Assembly (NCBI GenBank): GCA_019637795.1
Contig: JAHBUY010000002.1
Location: 868,001-932,000, forward strand
Source of the DNA: a bacterium
GTDB taxonomy: Bacteria; Desulfobacterota; Binatia; HRBIN30; CADEER01
Direction: 5' to 3'
Length of the DNA stretch: 64,000 nucleotides
Shown here piece by piece: positions 9,206-18,587 of this stretch (its first letter is position 1; each line of letters begins with the position of its first letter). The notes under the pieces were generated by a model that saw nothing but the letters and a program-made list of their open reading frames with translations, did no database searches and was not told the origin of the DNA. The position numbers and the translations under genes were made by a program.

Positions 9206-12031
9206 ATGCGAAACCGGCTGGCAGTGCCCAGCGCGTTGATCACCCTATTGCTGCCCATCGTTGCGGCGTCCGCAGCGCCGGCGACCGTGTTCTACGTCCG
9301 CGAGATCGGCAGCGACGACAATGACGGCCTGAGTCCGACAGCCGCCTTCCGCACGATCAAGCGGGGCGCGGCGGCGGTGTTCAACCACGGCGACCGCGTG
9401 GTGGTCGGGCCCGGCGTGTACGAGGAAGGCAACATCGACCTCGCGCGCAACGGCATCGCGGGACGGCCGATCGCGATCGTCGCCGATGCGAGCGGCGTCG
9501 AAACCGGGGATTCGCCGGGCGAAGTGCTGATCCGGCCGGGGCAGGAGACGGCCGCCTTCGGAATCATGGGCCGCCAACACATCGTCATCGATGGCTTCAC
9601 CGTCGAGGGAGCGTTCGACGCCGCCGTGCGGGTCAGACCGCGCCTGCCGGGCGGTTCCGATCCCGGCGCGTCGAGCGCCGACATCACCATCCGCAACATG
9701 GAGGTGCGGGGCGGCGCCAAGCGCGGCTTCGACGTCGTCGCCAGCGGTCCGGTCCTCGTCATCGGCAACCGCCTGATCGCCAACGGCAGCACGGGCATCG
9801 CCGTGCAAGGCTGCGTGGAAAGCTCGTCATCGCAGCGCTGCCGCGGCGAGGCGGGCGGCGTGGCGATACCGTTCATCTCCGGCAACGTGATCGCGATGAG
9901 CGGGGCGCACGGCGTGTACATCGAGGACGCGGTGGCGCCGATCGTCCAGCACAACATCGTCGTCAGCAGCGGCGGCACGGGCATCCTCGTCCGCTCGGCC
10001 CCCGATCCGCTGCTCGCCAACAACCTGATCTACGACAGCGGCGAGAGCGGCATCTCGCTGGGAAGCGCCGACGCCGCGACGCCCAATCCGATCGTCATCA
10101 ACAACACCGTCGCCTTCAACTCCGGATGGGGCATGCGCATCGGCAGCGCCAACGCCGCCTCGCCGGGTGGCCGGGTGCTCGCGAACATCTTCTCCGGCAA
10201 TCTCGGCGGCGGCATCACGCTGGCCAGCGGCTCGACCGACGACTACGTCGCCGGCTTCAACATCGTACCCGACGGCGTCGGCGACAAGACGCCGACCAAC
10301 CCGTACCATTTCAGCCTCGATCCACTGTTCGCCGATCCGGCGGGCGCCGACGGCGTGCTCGGCGGCGTGGGTTGGGAGGACGATGACTTTCGCCTGCAGC
10401 CGACGAGTCCCGGCATCGACGGCACGACGATTCCGGTCGCCGATCTCGGGCTCACCGGCTCGGCGACGATCGACGGTCGTGCCGACGTCGCCAGCGTCGA
10501 CATCGGCTTTCACCACGGCGCCGATGTCGATCAGCCGCTCAGCTTCATCCACTATGCATTTCTGCAACTGGGCGGGGATCTCGGCCAGCTCGATCCGGAC
10601 ACCCAGTACGCGATCCTCAACCGGCAGCTCGACGTCGAGTTGCCGTTCATGCCGGTGTACGTGCGGATGACCGGCAACAACCGCAACCACGGTCGAATGC
10701 CGAACCGCGCCATGCGCTCCATCAAGGCCGCGGCGCGCCTCGGCAAGGCCGGGGTCACCATCGTCGTCGGTCCCGGTCGGTATGAAGAAGGCACGATCTT
10801 CGTGCAGCAACGCAGCGGACGCATGTCGTTCCTCGGCGATGCCTGGGGCCAGCTCACCGGCGACGATCCCGGGCCGGTGCTGGTGGATGCGGGCGGCCAG
10901 GATACCGGGTTCGTGATCTTCAACGCTCCCTTCGCGGTGGTCGACGGCTTCCACGTCACCAACGCTCGCACCGCGGGGATCCAGATCCAGCGCGCCTCGC
11001 ACCACGCCTGGGTGCGCAACAACGTGGCGTTCTCGAACCTGCAGCGCGGCATCGACGTGCGCGAGGCGCATGACGTGCGCGTGACCAACAACCTCGCCTA
11101 CGCCAACGGCACGGGCGGCATCCAGATCAGCGGCAAACGCGGCAGCGGGTCGCACCGCGCCGTGGTGCAGAACAACACCGCCTACGACAACGGCGCCAAC
11201 GGTTTCACCATCGGACCTGCCGGTGCCGCATCGCCGTGCGCGCGCGTCCGCTACAACATCGCCCAACGCAACGCCAAGAACGGCTTCCACCTCGGCTCGG
11301 CGGTGGCGCCGGGCGACAGCCGGCCTGGCTACCTCGCGGCCTACAACATCAACGCCGATGGCTACGCGGCCAACACCCCCCGCCCGGACAGCGACCTGCG
11401 CCGCGATCCGCTCTTCGCCGCCCCGGCGGGGCGCGACGGCATCCTCGGCGGCGATGGCTTCGCCGACGACGCCTTCCAGTTGCAGCACCTGGCGGCCGAT
11501 CAGTCGGCGGACAGCCCGGCCATCGACTTCGCGCCACCGCGCGCCGTGGAGCTCGGCCTGGCTGACCGCACGACGCGCACCGACCAGGTGCCGGATGCCG
11601 GGTGGCTGGACGCCGGCTTCCACTATGCGCGTCCGGACAGCGCGCTCGAGTTTCGCAATCGCACGCTGCCCGCGCAGTGGCTCCAGGGGTCCAGCGAGCG
11701 CGGACGCTACTACCACGTCAACCCGTTCTGGGACGAGATGGATCTCGAGCTGCCGACGCTCTGCGACCATCTGAACGACGACGGCGACGGCTCGCCGATT
11801 CCCGACAATCGCGATTATCTCGACTACCCCGACGAAGAGTCGCAGCCGGCGGGAGGGAGCGGCAGCGGCGGCGGCAAGAGTGGAGCCAACAGCGCCTCGG
11901 GGCTGGCCTGCGCCATCGCGCCCGGTCCTCCTCGCGCTGGCGGGCCCGCCGTCGCCGTCGGCGCGGCGCTGCTCGCCGCGCTCTGGCGGCGCCGACGCGG
12001 CCAACCGTCCGCCAGCACGCGCCTGCCGTAA
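9206..12031 (+). CDS. Secreted parallel beta-helix protein with sorting-type C-terminus
   Basis: A 941-residue protein with a signal peptide (residues 1-25, ending AAPA). Two successive right-handed beta-helix domains follow, each opened by a DUF1565-like start: FYVREIGSDDNDGLSP near 30, and VYVRMTGNNRNHGRMPNRAM near 485. Repeating coils such as ITIRNMEVRGG and VRNNVAFSNLQRGIDV are pectate-lyase-like. The tail is a Gly/Ser spacer, a single Cys in SGLACAIAPGPP, a hydrophobic helix and RRRRG. That layout resembles MYXO-CTERM-type sorting signals. Likely a cell-surface glycan-binding or lyase-like protein. GGAGAGG stands five bases before the ATG. Confidence 0.82.
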   Translation: MRNRLAVPSALITLLLPIVAASAAPATVFYVREIGSDDNDGLSPTAAFRTIKRGAAAVFNHGDRVVVGPGVYEEGNIDLARNGIAGRPIAIVADASGVETGDSPGEVLIRPGQETAAFGIMGRQHIVIDGFTVEGAFDAAVRVRPRLPGGSDPGASSADITIRNMEVRGGAKRGFDVVASGPVLVIGNRLIANGSTGIAVQGCVESSSSQRCRGEAGGVAIPFISGNVIAMSGAHGVYIEDAVAPIVQHNIVVSSGGTGILVRSAPDPLLANNLIYDSGESGISLGSADAATPNPIVINNTVAFNSGWGMRIGSANAASPGGRVLANIFSGNLGGGITLASGSTDDYVAGFNIVPDGVGDKTPTNPYHFSLDPLFADPAGADGVLGGVGWEDDDFRLQPTSPGIDGTTIPVADLGLTGSATIDGRADVASVDIGFHHGADVDQPLSFIHYAFLQLGGDLGQLDPDTQYAILNRQLDVELPFMPVYVRMTGNNRNHGRMPNRAMRSIKAAARLGKAGVTIVVGPGRYEEGTIFVQQRSGRMSFLGDAWGQLTGDDPGPVLVDAGGQDTGFVIFNAPFAVVDGFHVTNARTAGIQIQRASHHAWVRNNVAFSNLQRGIDVREAHDVRVTNNLAYANGTGGIQISGKRGSGSHRAVVQNNTAYDNGANGFTIGPAGAASPCARVRYNIAQRNAKNGFHLGSAVAPGDSRPGYLAAYNINADGYAANTPRPDSDLRRDPLFAAPAGRDGILGGDGFADDAFQLQHLAADQSADSPAIDFAPPRAVELGLADRTTRTDQVPDAGWLDAGFHYARPDSALEFRNRTLPAQWLQGSSERGRYYHVNPFWDEMDLELPTLCDHLNDDGDGSPIPDNRDYLDYPDEESQPAGGSGSGGGKSGANSASGLACAIAPGPPRAGGPAVAVGAALLAALWRRRRGQPSASTRLP

Positions 12032-12207
12032 GGCTCGAGGCGGGACGTGGCCGATTCGGTCGAGACCGAATGACACAGGCGCGTGTTGACGGAGGTCCGA
12101 TGGGTTACGGCTCGACGCCGGCGAGTCCTCGCGCCGGCTGATCGGGATCGCTTGGCACGTCGGCTGCTCCTCCGAATGAGCGAATCCTGTGCACGCTCGG
12201 AGGAGCA

Positions 12208-12681
12208 ATGCGTATGGCTAGCCAATGCCCACAGGCGCGGGCGGTCGCGCCGAGCGATCCGGCACGCGGCCGGGTCCTGCTCGCGGAGGATGACAGCGAG
12301 TTTCGCGCCATGCTCGCCTCGGTGTTGCGCCACGACGGGTACGAGGTCATCGAAGCCGCCAGCGGAAACGAGTTGCTGCGGCACTTCAGCGCCACCATCC
12401 TGTGGCCGGAGCGCTTCCAGACGCCGGACGTGCTGGTGTCGGACGTGCGCATGCCGGGGCCCGATGGCCTCGCCGTGCTGCGCGGTCTGCGGCAGTTCGA
12501 GTGGGGCAATCCGGTCATCCTGATCACCGCGTTCGCCGACGCGGCGACGCGCGCCGCGGCCGCCGACATGGCCGCGGCGGTGCTCGACAAGCCGTTCAAC
12601 ATCGATGACCTGCGCGCCCTGCTCGCCGCCGCCGTGGCGCCGGAGGACGGGCCACCGTCCGGGTGTCCGGACGCGGCGTGA
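12208..12681 (+). CDS. Single-domain response regulator (receiver only)
   Basis: 157 residues forming one CheY-like receiver and no output domain. The acidic pocket is E27-D28-D29, the phospho-acceptor is D79 in LVSDVRMPGPDG, the switch residue is T107 in LITAF, and K128 in LDKPF completes the site. About 20 residues precede the domain and about 15 follow it. No histidine kinase is visible nearby, so it is an orphan that must act by protein contact or in a phosphorelay. GGAGGAG lies just upstream of the ATG. The next gene starts 18 bases after its stop. Confidence 0.9.
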   Translation: MRMASQCPQARAVAPSDPARGRVLLAEDDSEFRAMLASVLRHDGYEVIEAASGNELLRHFSATILWPERFQTPDVLVSDVRMPGPDGLAVLRGLRQFEWGNPVILITAFADAATRAAAADMAAAVLDKPFNIDDLRALLAAAVAPEDGPPSGCPDAA

Positions 12682-12698
12682 CGACCGGAGAATCCACC

Positions 12699-13160
12699 AT
12701 GTCGATGATCGAAGCCGCGATGGAGATCGATGTCCCGGCCGCGGTGCTCTTCGAGACGCTGACGGGATTCGAGCACCTGCCCGCGCTGCTCCCCGGCGTG
12801 GACACGGTGCGGCAGATCGACGATCGCACGCTCTACTGGGTGGGCCACGTCCTCGGGGTGCGGATCCCGTGGCTGATCGAGATCACCGACATGGTCGAGG
12901 ATCGCTCGATCAGTTGGATGAGCCGCAGCGGCCCCAGCCTCAACGGCACGATCTCCCTCGAGCCGATCGGCTATGCGGGGACGCGCGTGACCGTGCTCCT
13001 CCAGCACCATCCCGCCAGTCTGGCGCAGGAGATGACCGATCACCTGGGAATCCTCCGACGCTGGGCGGAGCGCAGTCTGTGGCGCGTCAAGACGACGAGC
13101 GAGGCGGCGTACGGCGCCCGCGAGCGCCTCCCGGTCGCGGACGAGATGGTGGGGCACTGA
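12699..13160 (+). CDS. SRPBCC (START/polyketide-cyclase-like) domain protein
   Basis: 153 residues matching the SRPBCC helix-grip fold. The opening strand and helix are AAMEIDVPAAVLFETLTGFEHLPALLPGV, cut here as two short parts in the usual order, followed by WLIEITDMVEDRSISWMSR and the long C-terminal helix near residues 115-145. These proteins hold hydrophobic ligands in a central cavity. I start at ATG 12699, eight bases after GGAG; an earlier in-frame start would overlap the response-regulator gene. It is probably co-transcribed with that gene. The ligand is unknown. Confidence 0.8.
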   Translation: MSMIEAAMEIDVPAAVLFETLTGFEHLPALLPGVDTVRQIDDRTLYWVGHVLGVRIPWLIEITDMVEDRSISWMSRSGPSLNGTISLEPIGYAGTRVTVLLQHHPASLAQEMTDHLGILRRWAERSLWRVKTTSEAAYGARERLPVADEMVGH

Positions 13161-13186
13161 ACGGCGCGCGGGCTCGCGCCCGATCA

Positions 13187-13213
13187 CGGCGCCTCGACCG
13201 GTCGCCGGCGCCG
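13187..13213. terminator. Hairpin between convergent genes
   Basis: Arms CGGCGCC (13187-13193) and GGCGCCG (13207-13213) enclose a smaller palindrome CGACCGGTCG. It lies between the convergent stops at 13160 and 13215. There is no U tract, so it may be a Rho-type or bidirectional stop rather than a classical intrinsic terminator. Confidence 0.45.
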
Positions 13214-13214
13214 A

Positions 13215-15398
13215 TCAGGCCGCGCAGCCGTCCAGGGCGTGGCGCACGGCCTCGACCAGCACCGCGATGGTGATCGCCGACGGGCACGGCTCCCCTGGCG
13301 CAATGCCGTTGCGGCAGGTCGAGCAGTCCGCGGCGCTGCCGAGGGCGAGGTCGACGAGCTGGATGACCTCGTTCACTTCGACCACCCCGTCGCCGTTGCA
13401 GTCGCCGGCGCACAGCGCCAGGGGCGGCATGGTCGCGGTGACCGCCGACGTCGCCGTGCCCGTCGGCGTCGCCGTCGGCGTCGCGACCCGAGTCGCGAGC
13501 ACCGTCGGTGTCGCGGTGCGTGTCGGCGGCGAGGTCGCGGTGGGCGTCTCGGTCGGCGGGGCAGTGCCGGTCGGGGTCGCGAGAGCCGCGCCGATGGCCG
13601 CCTCCAGCGCCGCCACGTCGGGGGTCCCGAGGCCGCTGACCAGATCGTAGCCGACGCCCGCGGCGTACCCGGCGACGCCGTCGACGGCGTTGTCGCCCTG
13701 GGTGACGTCGTGGAAGACGGGCGTCCCGGCGGCGCCGTACTGCTGCCGGCCGAGCTCGTAGAGCAGCGGATTGAGCGCCCCCAACGCCTGGCCCTGTTGC
13801 TGATCGAGCAGGGCGACGATGCCGGCCCAGCTCGGCGCCGCGGCGCTGGTGCCGCCGACGATGTCGATCGCGCCGGCGACGACGACGACGTACCCGGGGC
13901 CGTTCGGATCGGCGAGCAGCGAGACGTCGGGCTGATCGCGGGCGCCGTCGGCGGGGACGCCGGGCGCGCTCTGGTAGGCGGGCTTCGCCACCAGTTGGCT
14001 GGCGCCGCCGCCCGAGGCGCCCGCCGAGTTGTTCCACGCCGTCTCCCCGACGTGCCCCGTGGCGTGGCCGCTCGCGTCGAAGCCGGGGTCGAGGGTGGTG
14101 CCGCCGACGGCGGTGACGGTGGCATCGCTCGCCAGCACGTTGACGCTGCGCCCCATCCCGTCCTGGCACCCGTCGGCGCCGCCGTCCCCGGAGGACACGA
14201 GCACCGTCTGTCCCTGCGCCGCGGCCTGGGCATACAGCGGGGCGAAGATCCTCAGATCGCCGCTGTCCAGGCGCTCGCAGGCGCCGAAGCTCATGGTGAT
14301 GACCGTCGCCTCGGGGTGCGTCGTCACGATGTCCATGAGCGACACGTCGATGTCGGCGCCGCTGATGTCGACCAGCACAGTGGCCGCCGGGGCGAGGGCG
14401 CTGGCCCATTCCGTGTCGAGGAGCACTTCCGTCTGCTCGCCCTGCAGGCACTGCGCGAGCTGCCGCGAGTTGCGGATGCCCCGGCACACCCCGTTGGGCG
14501 CGCCGACGCCCGGGTTGGTGGTCGGAAACACCTTGAGCGGGGCGCGCCCGGGCACGCCGAACTGGGTCTGGAACTGGGCGACGTCCGCGCTGGCGAAGTC
14601 CGAGCGCGCGACCACCGCGATGGTCTGCTGCGCACCGGTCGTGCCGGCATCGTGCAGCGCTCGGATGCCGTACGCCGCCGCCATGTCCGACGGCGCCATC
14701 GCGTCGAAGGTCTGCGTCCCATCCGTCAAGCGCACCGACGGCTCGGCCAGCGGGAACGTGTTCAGGCGCACGACGTCGACCGCATCGCGCAGCGCGATCG
14801 GCAGCAGCGGCGGCGACTCGTTCGCCGCCAGGGTCCGGCCGCGATCCTCGTAGCGGCCCATGCGCACGCCGAAGCAGTCCTCGATGCGCGCCACGTCGCC
14901 GCTGAAGTCGACGCGCGCGGCGTTGACCTTGGGGCGGACGGTGAAGCCCTCGCTCCCCAGCCAGTCGACGACGGCGGCGTAGGTCTCCGGTGCGGGGGCG
15001 AAGCGGGCGGCGAACTGCTCCGGCGTCAGCCAGCGATGGTACTGCGGCGACCCGGGATCCTGCTGGGCGGCGAGCAGAGCGGCGAGCCCGTCGGCATCGC
15101 GCAGTCGCAGGGTGATGCTGAGGTCGAGGCGCTCGGCCGGATCGGCGGCGCCGAGGCGGCGCGCGGCGGTGGCGCGGGGCGACACGGCGTCGCGCATCGC
15201 ATAACGCTCATCGGCATCGCCGCGGCGCGCCCGAGACAGGACGGCCATCAGGGCGGCGAGGAGAGGGAGGGATCGGGATCGGCGTATGGACCAACGCCGC
15301 TGTCGGCGAGCCCACCCTGCGTCCCGGTCTCGTCGCGGTCGACGCGGGCGGCACGCAGGGTGGTTGCGCCGACCGGCAAGGGCATTGGCCACGAGCAT
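13215..15398 (-). CDS. Secreted sedolisin (S53 peptidase) with dockerin-like C-terminal module
   Basis: About 727 residues if started at ATG 15398. It has an Arg-rich N-terminus with a hydrophobic segment (probable export signal) and a pro-kumamolisin activation domain (about 75-210). The sedolisin catalytic domain shows all four key residues: E324 and D328 in EVLLDTEW, oxyanion D405 in SSGDGG and the nucleophile S518 in GGTSAAAPSWAG. DLVSGLGTPD is the calcium-site region. A Thr/Pro linker leads to a dockerin-like EF-hand, AGDCNGDGVVEVNEV. It should be an acid-active secreted endopeptidase matured by self-cleavage. The longer frame to 15449 begins inside or next to a terminator-like hairpin, so I rejected it; the true start stays uncertain. 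Confidence 0.87.
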   Translation of the reverse strand: MLVANALAGRRNHPACRPRRPRRDRDAGWARRQRRWSIRRSRSLPLLAALMAVLSRARRGDADERYAMRDAVSPRATAARRLGAADPAERLDLSITLRLRDADGLAALLAAQQDPGSPQYHRWLTPEQFAARFAPAPETYAAVVDWLGSEGFTVRPKVNAARVDFSGDVARIEDCFGVRMGRYEDRGRTLAANESPPLLPIALRDAVDVVRLNTFPLAEPSVRLTDGTQTFDAMAPSDMAAAYGIRALHDAGTTGAQQTIAVVARSDFASADVAQFQTQFGVPGRAPLKVFPTTNPGVGAPNGVCRGIRNSRQLAQCLQGEQTEVLLDTEWASALAPAATVLVDISGADIDVSLMDIVTTHPEATVITMSFGACERLDSGDLRIFAPLYAQAAAQGQTVLVSSGDGGADGCQDGMGRSVNVLASDATVTAVGGTTLDPGFDASGHATGHVGETAWNNSAGASGGGASQLVAKPAYQSAPGVPADGARDQPDVSLLADPNGPGYVVVVAGAIDIVGGTSAAAPSWAGIVALLDQQQGQALGALNPLLYELGRQQYGAAGTPVFHDVTQGDNAVDGVAGYAAGVGYDLVSGLGTPDVAALEAAIGAALATPTGTAPPTETPTATSPPTRTATPTVLATRVATPTATPTGTATSAVTATMPPLALCAGDCNGDGVVEVNEVIQLVDLALGSAADCSTCRNGIAPGEPCPSAITIAVLVEAVRHALDGCAA

Positions 15399-15449
15399 CA
15401 GCCGTCTTTCTTCGCCACCGACGATAGGGGATGGCGTCGACACTGCCAA

Positions 15450-15475
15450 CCGCGGGCGCGGCGAAGCGCCCGCGG
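15450..15475 (-). terminator. Terminator-like hairpin after the RND operon
   Basis: A perfect 10-bp GC-rich stem, arms 15450-15459 and 15466-15475, with six-base loop GGCGAA. It begins seven bases after the stop of the RND pump gene on the minus strand. No U tract follows. It probably separates the efflux operon from the sedolisin gene. Confidence 0.5.
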
Positions 15476-15482
15476 ACGCGCC

Positions 15483-18400
15483 TCAGTCGTGCCCCTCGGC
15501 CGCGCGGTCGAAGAGGGTGTACAGGACCGGCAGCACGAACAGCGTCAGGGCCGTCGCGGTGACGAGGCCGCCGATGATGACCACCGCGAACGGACGAGCC
15601 GTTTCGGCGCCGACGGCGTGCGAGAGCGCCGCCGGCAAGAGACCGAGCGCCGCCATCGCGGCGGTCATCGTCACCTGGCGCATGCGCGAGAGCGCGCCCT
15701 CGTGCACGGCCGCCTGCGGCGGCAGGCGCTCGCGCCGCGCGCCGATGCTCTCGATGAGCAGGACGCCGTTCTGCACCGAGACGCCGAACACCGCGATGAA
15801 GCCGACCAGCGCCGACACCGACAGCGTCAGCCCCGCGAGTGGCAGCGCCACGATGCCGCCGATGGCGGCGAACGGGATGTTGAGCAGGATCAGCATGGCC
15901 AGGCGAGCGGAATCGAAGGCGCTGAAGAGGAGGAAGAAGATGACGAGCAGGGTGATCGGCACCACCACCGCCAGACGCCGCACCGCCCGCTGCTGGTTCT
16001 CGAAGGATCCGGTCCACTCGAGGTGATACCCGGGCGGAAGGCGCACGACCCTGTCGACCTCGCGCTGCGCCTCGGCGACCAGCGAGCCGAGGTCGCGGTC
16101 GCGCACCGACAGCTTGACGGCGATGCGCCGCTGGTTCTCCTCGCGGTAGATGTTGGCGTAGCCGGGCCGGATCTCGACCGATGCGACCGATCCGAGCGTC
16201 AGCCGCTCGCCGTTGGGGCCGAGGATCGGAATCTCTCGGATCGCCTCGACGCCCGAGACCGCCTGTGGCGCCAGCTTCACCGCCGCGTCGAAGGTGCGCT
16301 CGCCCTCGAGGATCTTGGTCGCCACCGCGCCGCCGAAGGCGGTCTCGATCACCGATTCGACGTCCGCCACGCTCAGGCCGAGGCGGGCGATCGCCGCGCG
16401 ATCGATCGCGATCTGCACCTGCGGCAGCCCGGACAGGCGTTCGCGGCCGACGTCCTGCGCCCCGGCGACGCCCTGCAACACTCCGACCACCTGGTCGGCG
16501 AGCGACTCCAACGTCACGGGATCGCCGCCGAAGATCTTGATGCCGAGCTCGCCCTTGATGCCCGACACCGCTTCGTTGACGTTGTCCTCGATCACCTGGC
16601 TGAAGAGATAGTCGACGCCGGGAATGCGCCGCAGGCGCGCGTTCATGGCCGAGACGAGGCCGTCGCGCGTGCGCGCCGTCGTCCACTCCTCGCGCGGCCG
16701 CAGACTGACGTAGACCTCCCCCTGGTCGAACCCGTTCACATCCGTGCCATCGTCCGGTCGCCCCATCTGCGAGACGATGGTGCGCACCTCCGGGAACTCC
16801 GCGAGGCCGCGGCGCACCTCGCGCGCCAGCGCCGCCGCATCGGTCGGCGAGATCGACTCCGGCAGGATCACGTGGATCCAGAGCGCCCCCTCGTCGAGCT
16901 TCGGCAGGAACTCGGTGCCGAGAAAGTGCAGCACGGTGCCGCCGCCGGCGAGCGCGACGAGGGCGAGGCCGATGACCGCGGCACGCCGGCGCAGGGCCCA
17001 TTCGAGCATCGGACGGTAGGCGCGTTCCAGCCAGCGGACGAGGACCGCCTCGCCCTCGGCGGGCTCGCGGCGCACGGCGAAGCTGGCGAGCACCGGCACG
17101 GCGGTCACCGCCAGCACCGTGCCGGCGAGGATGGCGAACGCCAGGGTCAGGGCCATCGGATGGAAGATCCGGCCCTCGACCCGCTCCATCGTGAACAGCG
17201 GCAGGAACGCGGCGAGCAGGATCGCCTTCGAGAACAGGATCGGCCGGCCCATGCGCGCCGTCGCCTCGACGATCAACTGCCGCAGCGAGGTGCGCGGCTC
17301 GTCGTTGTCGTCGCGCAAGCGCAGGAGGCGTTCGATCACCACCACGGCCGAGTCGACGATGATGCCGAAGTCGATGGCGCCCATGGAGATCAGGTTGGCC
17401 GGCACGCCGCGCAGGTCGAGGAGGAGGAAGGCGCCGAGCAGGGACAGCGGCACCGTCGACGCGACGACCAGCGCGGCGCGCAGGTTGCCGATGCCGAGGA
17501 ACGCCACCAGGACCACCAGCACGAGGGCGATGCCCTCGAGCATGTTGTGGCGAACCGTGTGCAGGGTCCGTTCGATGAGCTCGGTGCGGTCGTAGTGCGG
17601 CACGATCCGCACGCCCGGCGGCAGGTCGCCGCGATTGATCGCCGCGACCTTTTCGCGGACCCGCTCCAGCACCGCGAGGGCGTTCTCGCCTTTGCGCAGG
17701 AGCACGATGCCCTGCACGATGTCGTCCTCGTCGACCGCATCGAACGCTCGTCCGGGCGCCGGCACGGTGAGGCCGACGCGGCCGAGGCGGAGTTGGTGGC
17801 CGATCGCCACCTCGCCCAGGTCGCCGACGCGAATCGGCGTGCCGTGGCGGGTGGCGACGGCGATCGCCTTCAGGTCGTTCAGGTCGCCCACCAGGCCGAG
17901 GCCGCGCACGACGTACATCTGTGGGCCCTGCTCGATGTAGGCGCCTCCGGCGTTGCGATTGCCCGCCTGCAGGGCGGCCAGCACGTCGGCGAGCGACACG
18001 TCATAGGCGCGCAGCTTCGCCGGGTCGACGATCACCTGGTACTGCTTCGTCGGCCCGCCGAAGCCGACGACGTCGACGACGCCGGGCACGGTGCGCAGCC
18101 GCCGCTCGACGACCCAGTCCTGGATCGCCTTGAGCTCGACCAACGGCATGTCCGGCGGCCCGACGAGGTGGTAGCGATAGATCTCGCCGACCGGCGTCGA
18201 ATCGGGCGAGACGCTGGCCTCGGCCCCGGCCGGCAGGTCGACCGCCGCCAGTTGCTGGGCCACCTGGCTGCGGGCGCGGAAGCCATCGGCGTCGTCGTCG
18301 AAGACGATCGTCACCACCGACAGTCCGAACAGCGAGATCGAGCGCAGCGCCGCGCGCTTGGCGATGCTGTTGAGCTCGTTCTCGACCGGGACGGTGATGA

Positions 18401-18587
18401 AGCGCTCCACCTCCTCCGCGGCATGCCCGGGCCACAGGGTGATCACCTGGGCCTGGATGTTGGTGACGTCGGGATACGCTTCGACCGGCAGGTCGCGGAA
18501 CGCGGCGATGCCGGCGACGACGAACGCCGCGAGGAGCGCCAGGACGATCGGCCGGTGGCGCAGCAGGGTGGAGACGAGAATCCGCAT
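15483..18587 (-). CDS. czcA: Heavy-metal RND efflux pump, CzcA type
   Basis: 1034 residues, the usual HME-RND length, with twelve predicted membrane helices and two large periplasmic loops. It exports divalent metal ions across both membranes with its partners, driven by protons. The TM4 motif around residues 405-420 reads IDFGIIVDSAVVVIE. D406, D412 and E419 match the three acidic residues essential in CzcA, which favours Co/Zn/Cd-type export over Cu/Ag. The early motif AYPDVTNIQAQV is typical of the family. The ATG (18585-18587) overlaps the TGA of the membrane-fusion gene as ATGA; a TTG one codon earlier is less likely. Exact metal not proven. Confidence 0.92.
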   Translation of the reverse strand: MRILVSTLLRHRPIVLALLAAFVVAGIAAFRDLPVEAYPDVTNIQAQVITLWPGHAAEEVERFITVPVENELNSIAKRAALRSISLFGLSVVTIVFDDDADGFRARSQVAQQLAAVDLPAGAEASVSPDSTPVGEIYRYHLVGPPDMPLVELKAIQDWVVERRLRTVPGVVDVVGFGGPTKQYQVIVDPAKLRAYDVSLADVLAALQAGNRNAGGAYIEQGPQMYVVRGLGLVGDLNDLKAIAVATRHGTPIRVGDLGEVAIGHQLRLGRVGLTVPAPGRAFDAVDEDDIVQGIVLLRKGENALAVLERVREKVAAINRGDLPPGVRIVPHYDRTELIERTLHTVRHNMLEGIALVLVVLVAFLGIGNLRAALVVASTVPLSLLGAFLLLDLRGVPANLISMGAIDFGIIVDSAVVVIERLLRLRDDNDEPRTSLRQLIVEATARMGRPILFSKAILLAAFLPLFTMERVEGRIFHPMALTLAFAILAGTVLAVTAVPVLASFAVRREPAEGEAVLVRWLERAYRPMLEWALRRRAAVIGLALVALAGGGTVLHFLGTEFLPKLDEGALWIHVILPESISPTDAAALAREVRRGLAEFPEVRTIVSQMGRPDDGTDVNGFDQGEVYVSLRPREEWTTARTRDGLVSAMNARLRRIPGVDYLFSQVIEDNVNEAVSGIKGELGIKIFGGDPVTLESLADQVVGVLQGVAGAQDVGRERLSGLPQVQIAIDRAAIARLGLSVADVESVIETAFGGAVATKILEGERTFDAAVKLAPQAVSGVEAIREIPILGPNGERLTLGSVASVEIRPGYANIYREENQRRIAVKLSVRDRDLGSLVAEAQREVDRVVRLPPGYHLEWTGSFENQQRAVRRLAVVVPITLLVIFFLLFSAFDSARLAMLILLNIPFAAIGGIVALPLAGLTLSVSALVGFIAVFGVSVQNGVLLIESIGARRERLPPQAAVHEGALSRMRQVTMTAAMAALGLLPAALSHAVGAETARPFAVVIIGGLVTATALTLFVLPVLYTLFDRAAEGHD

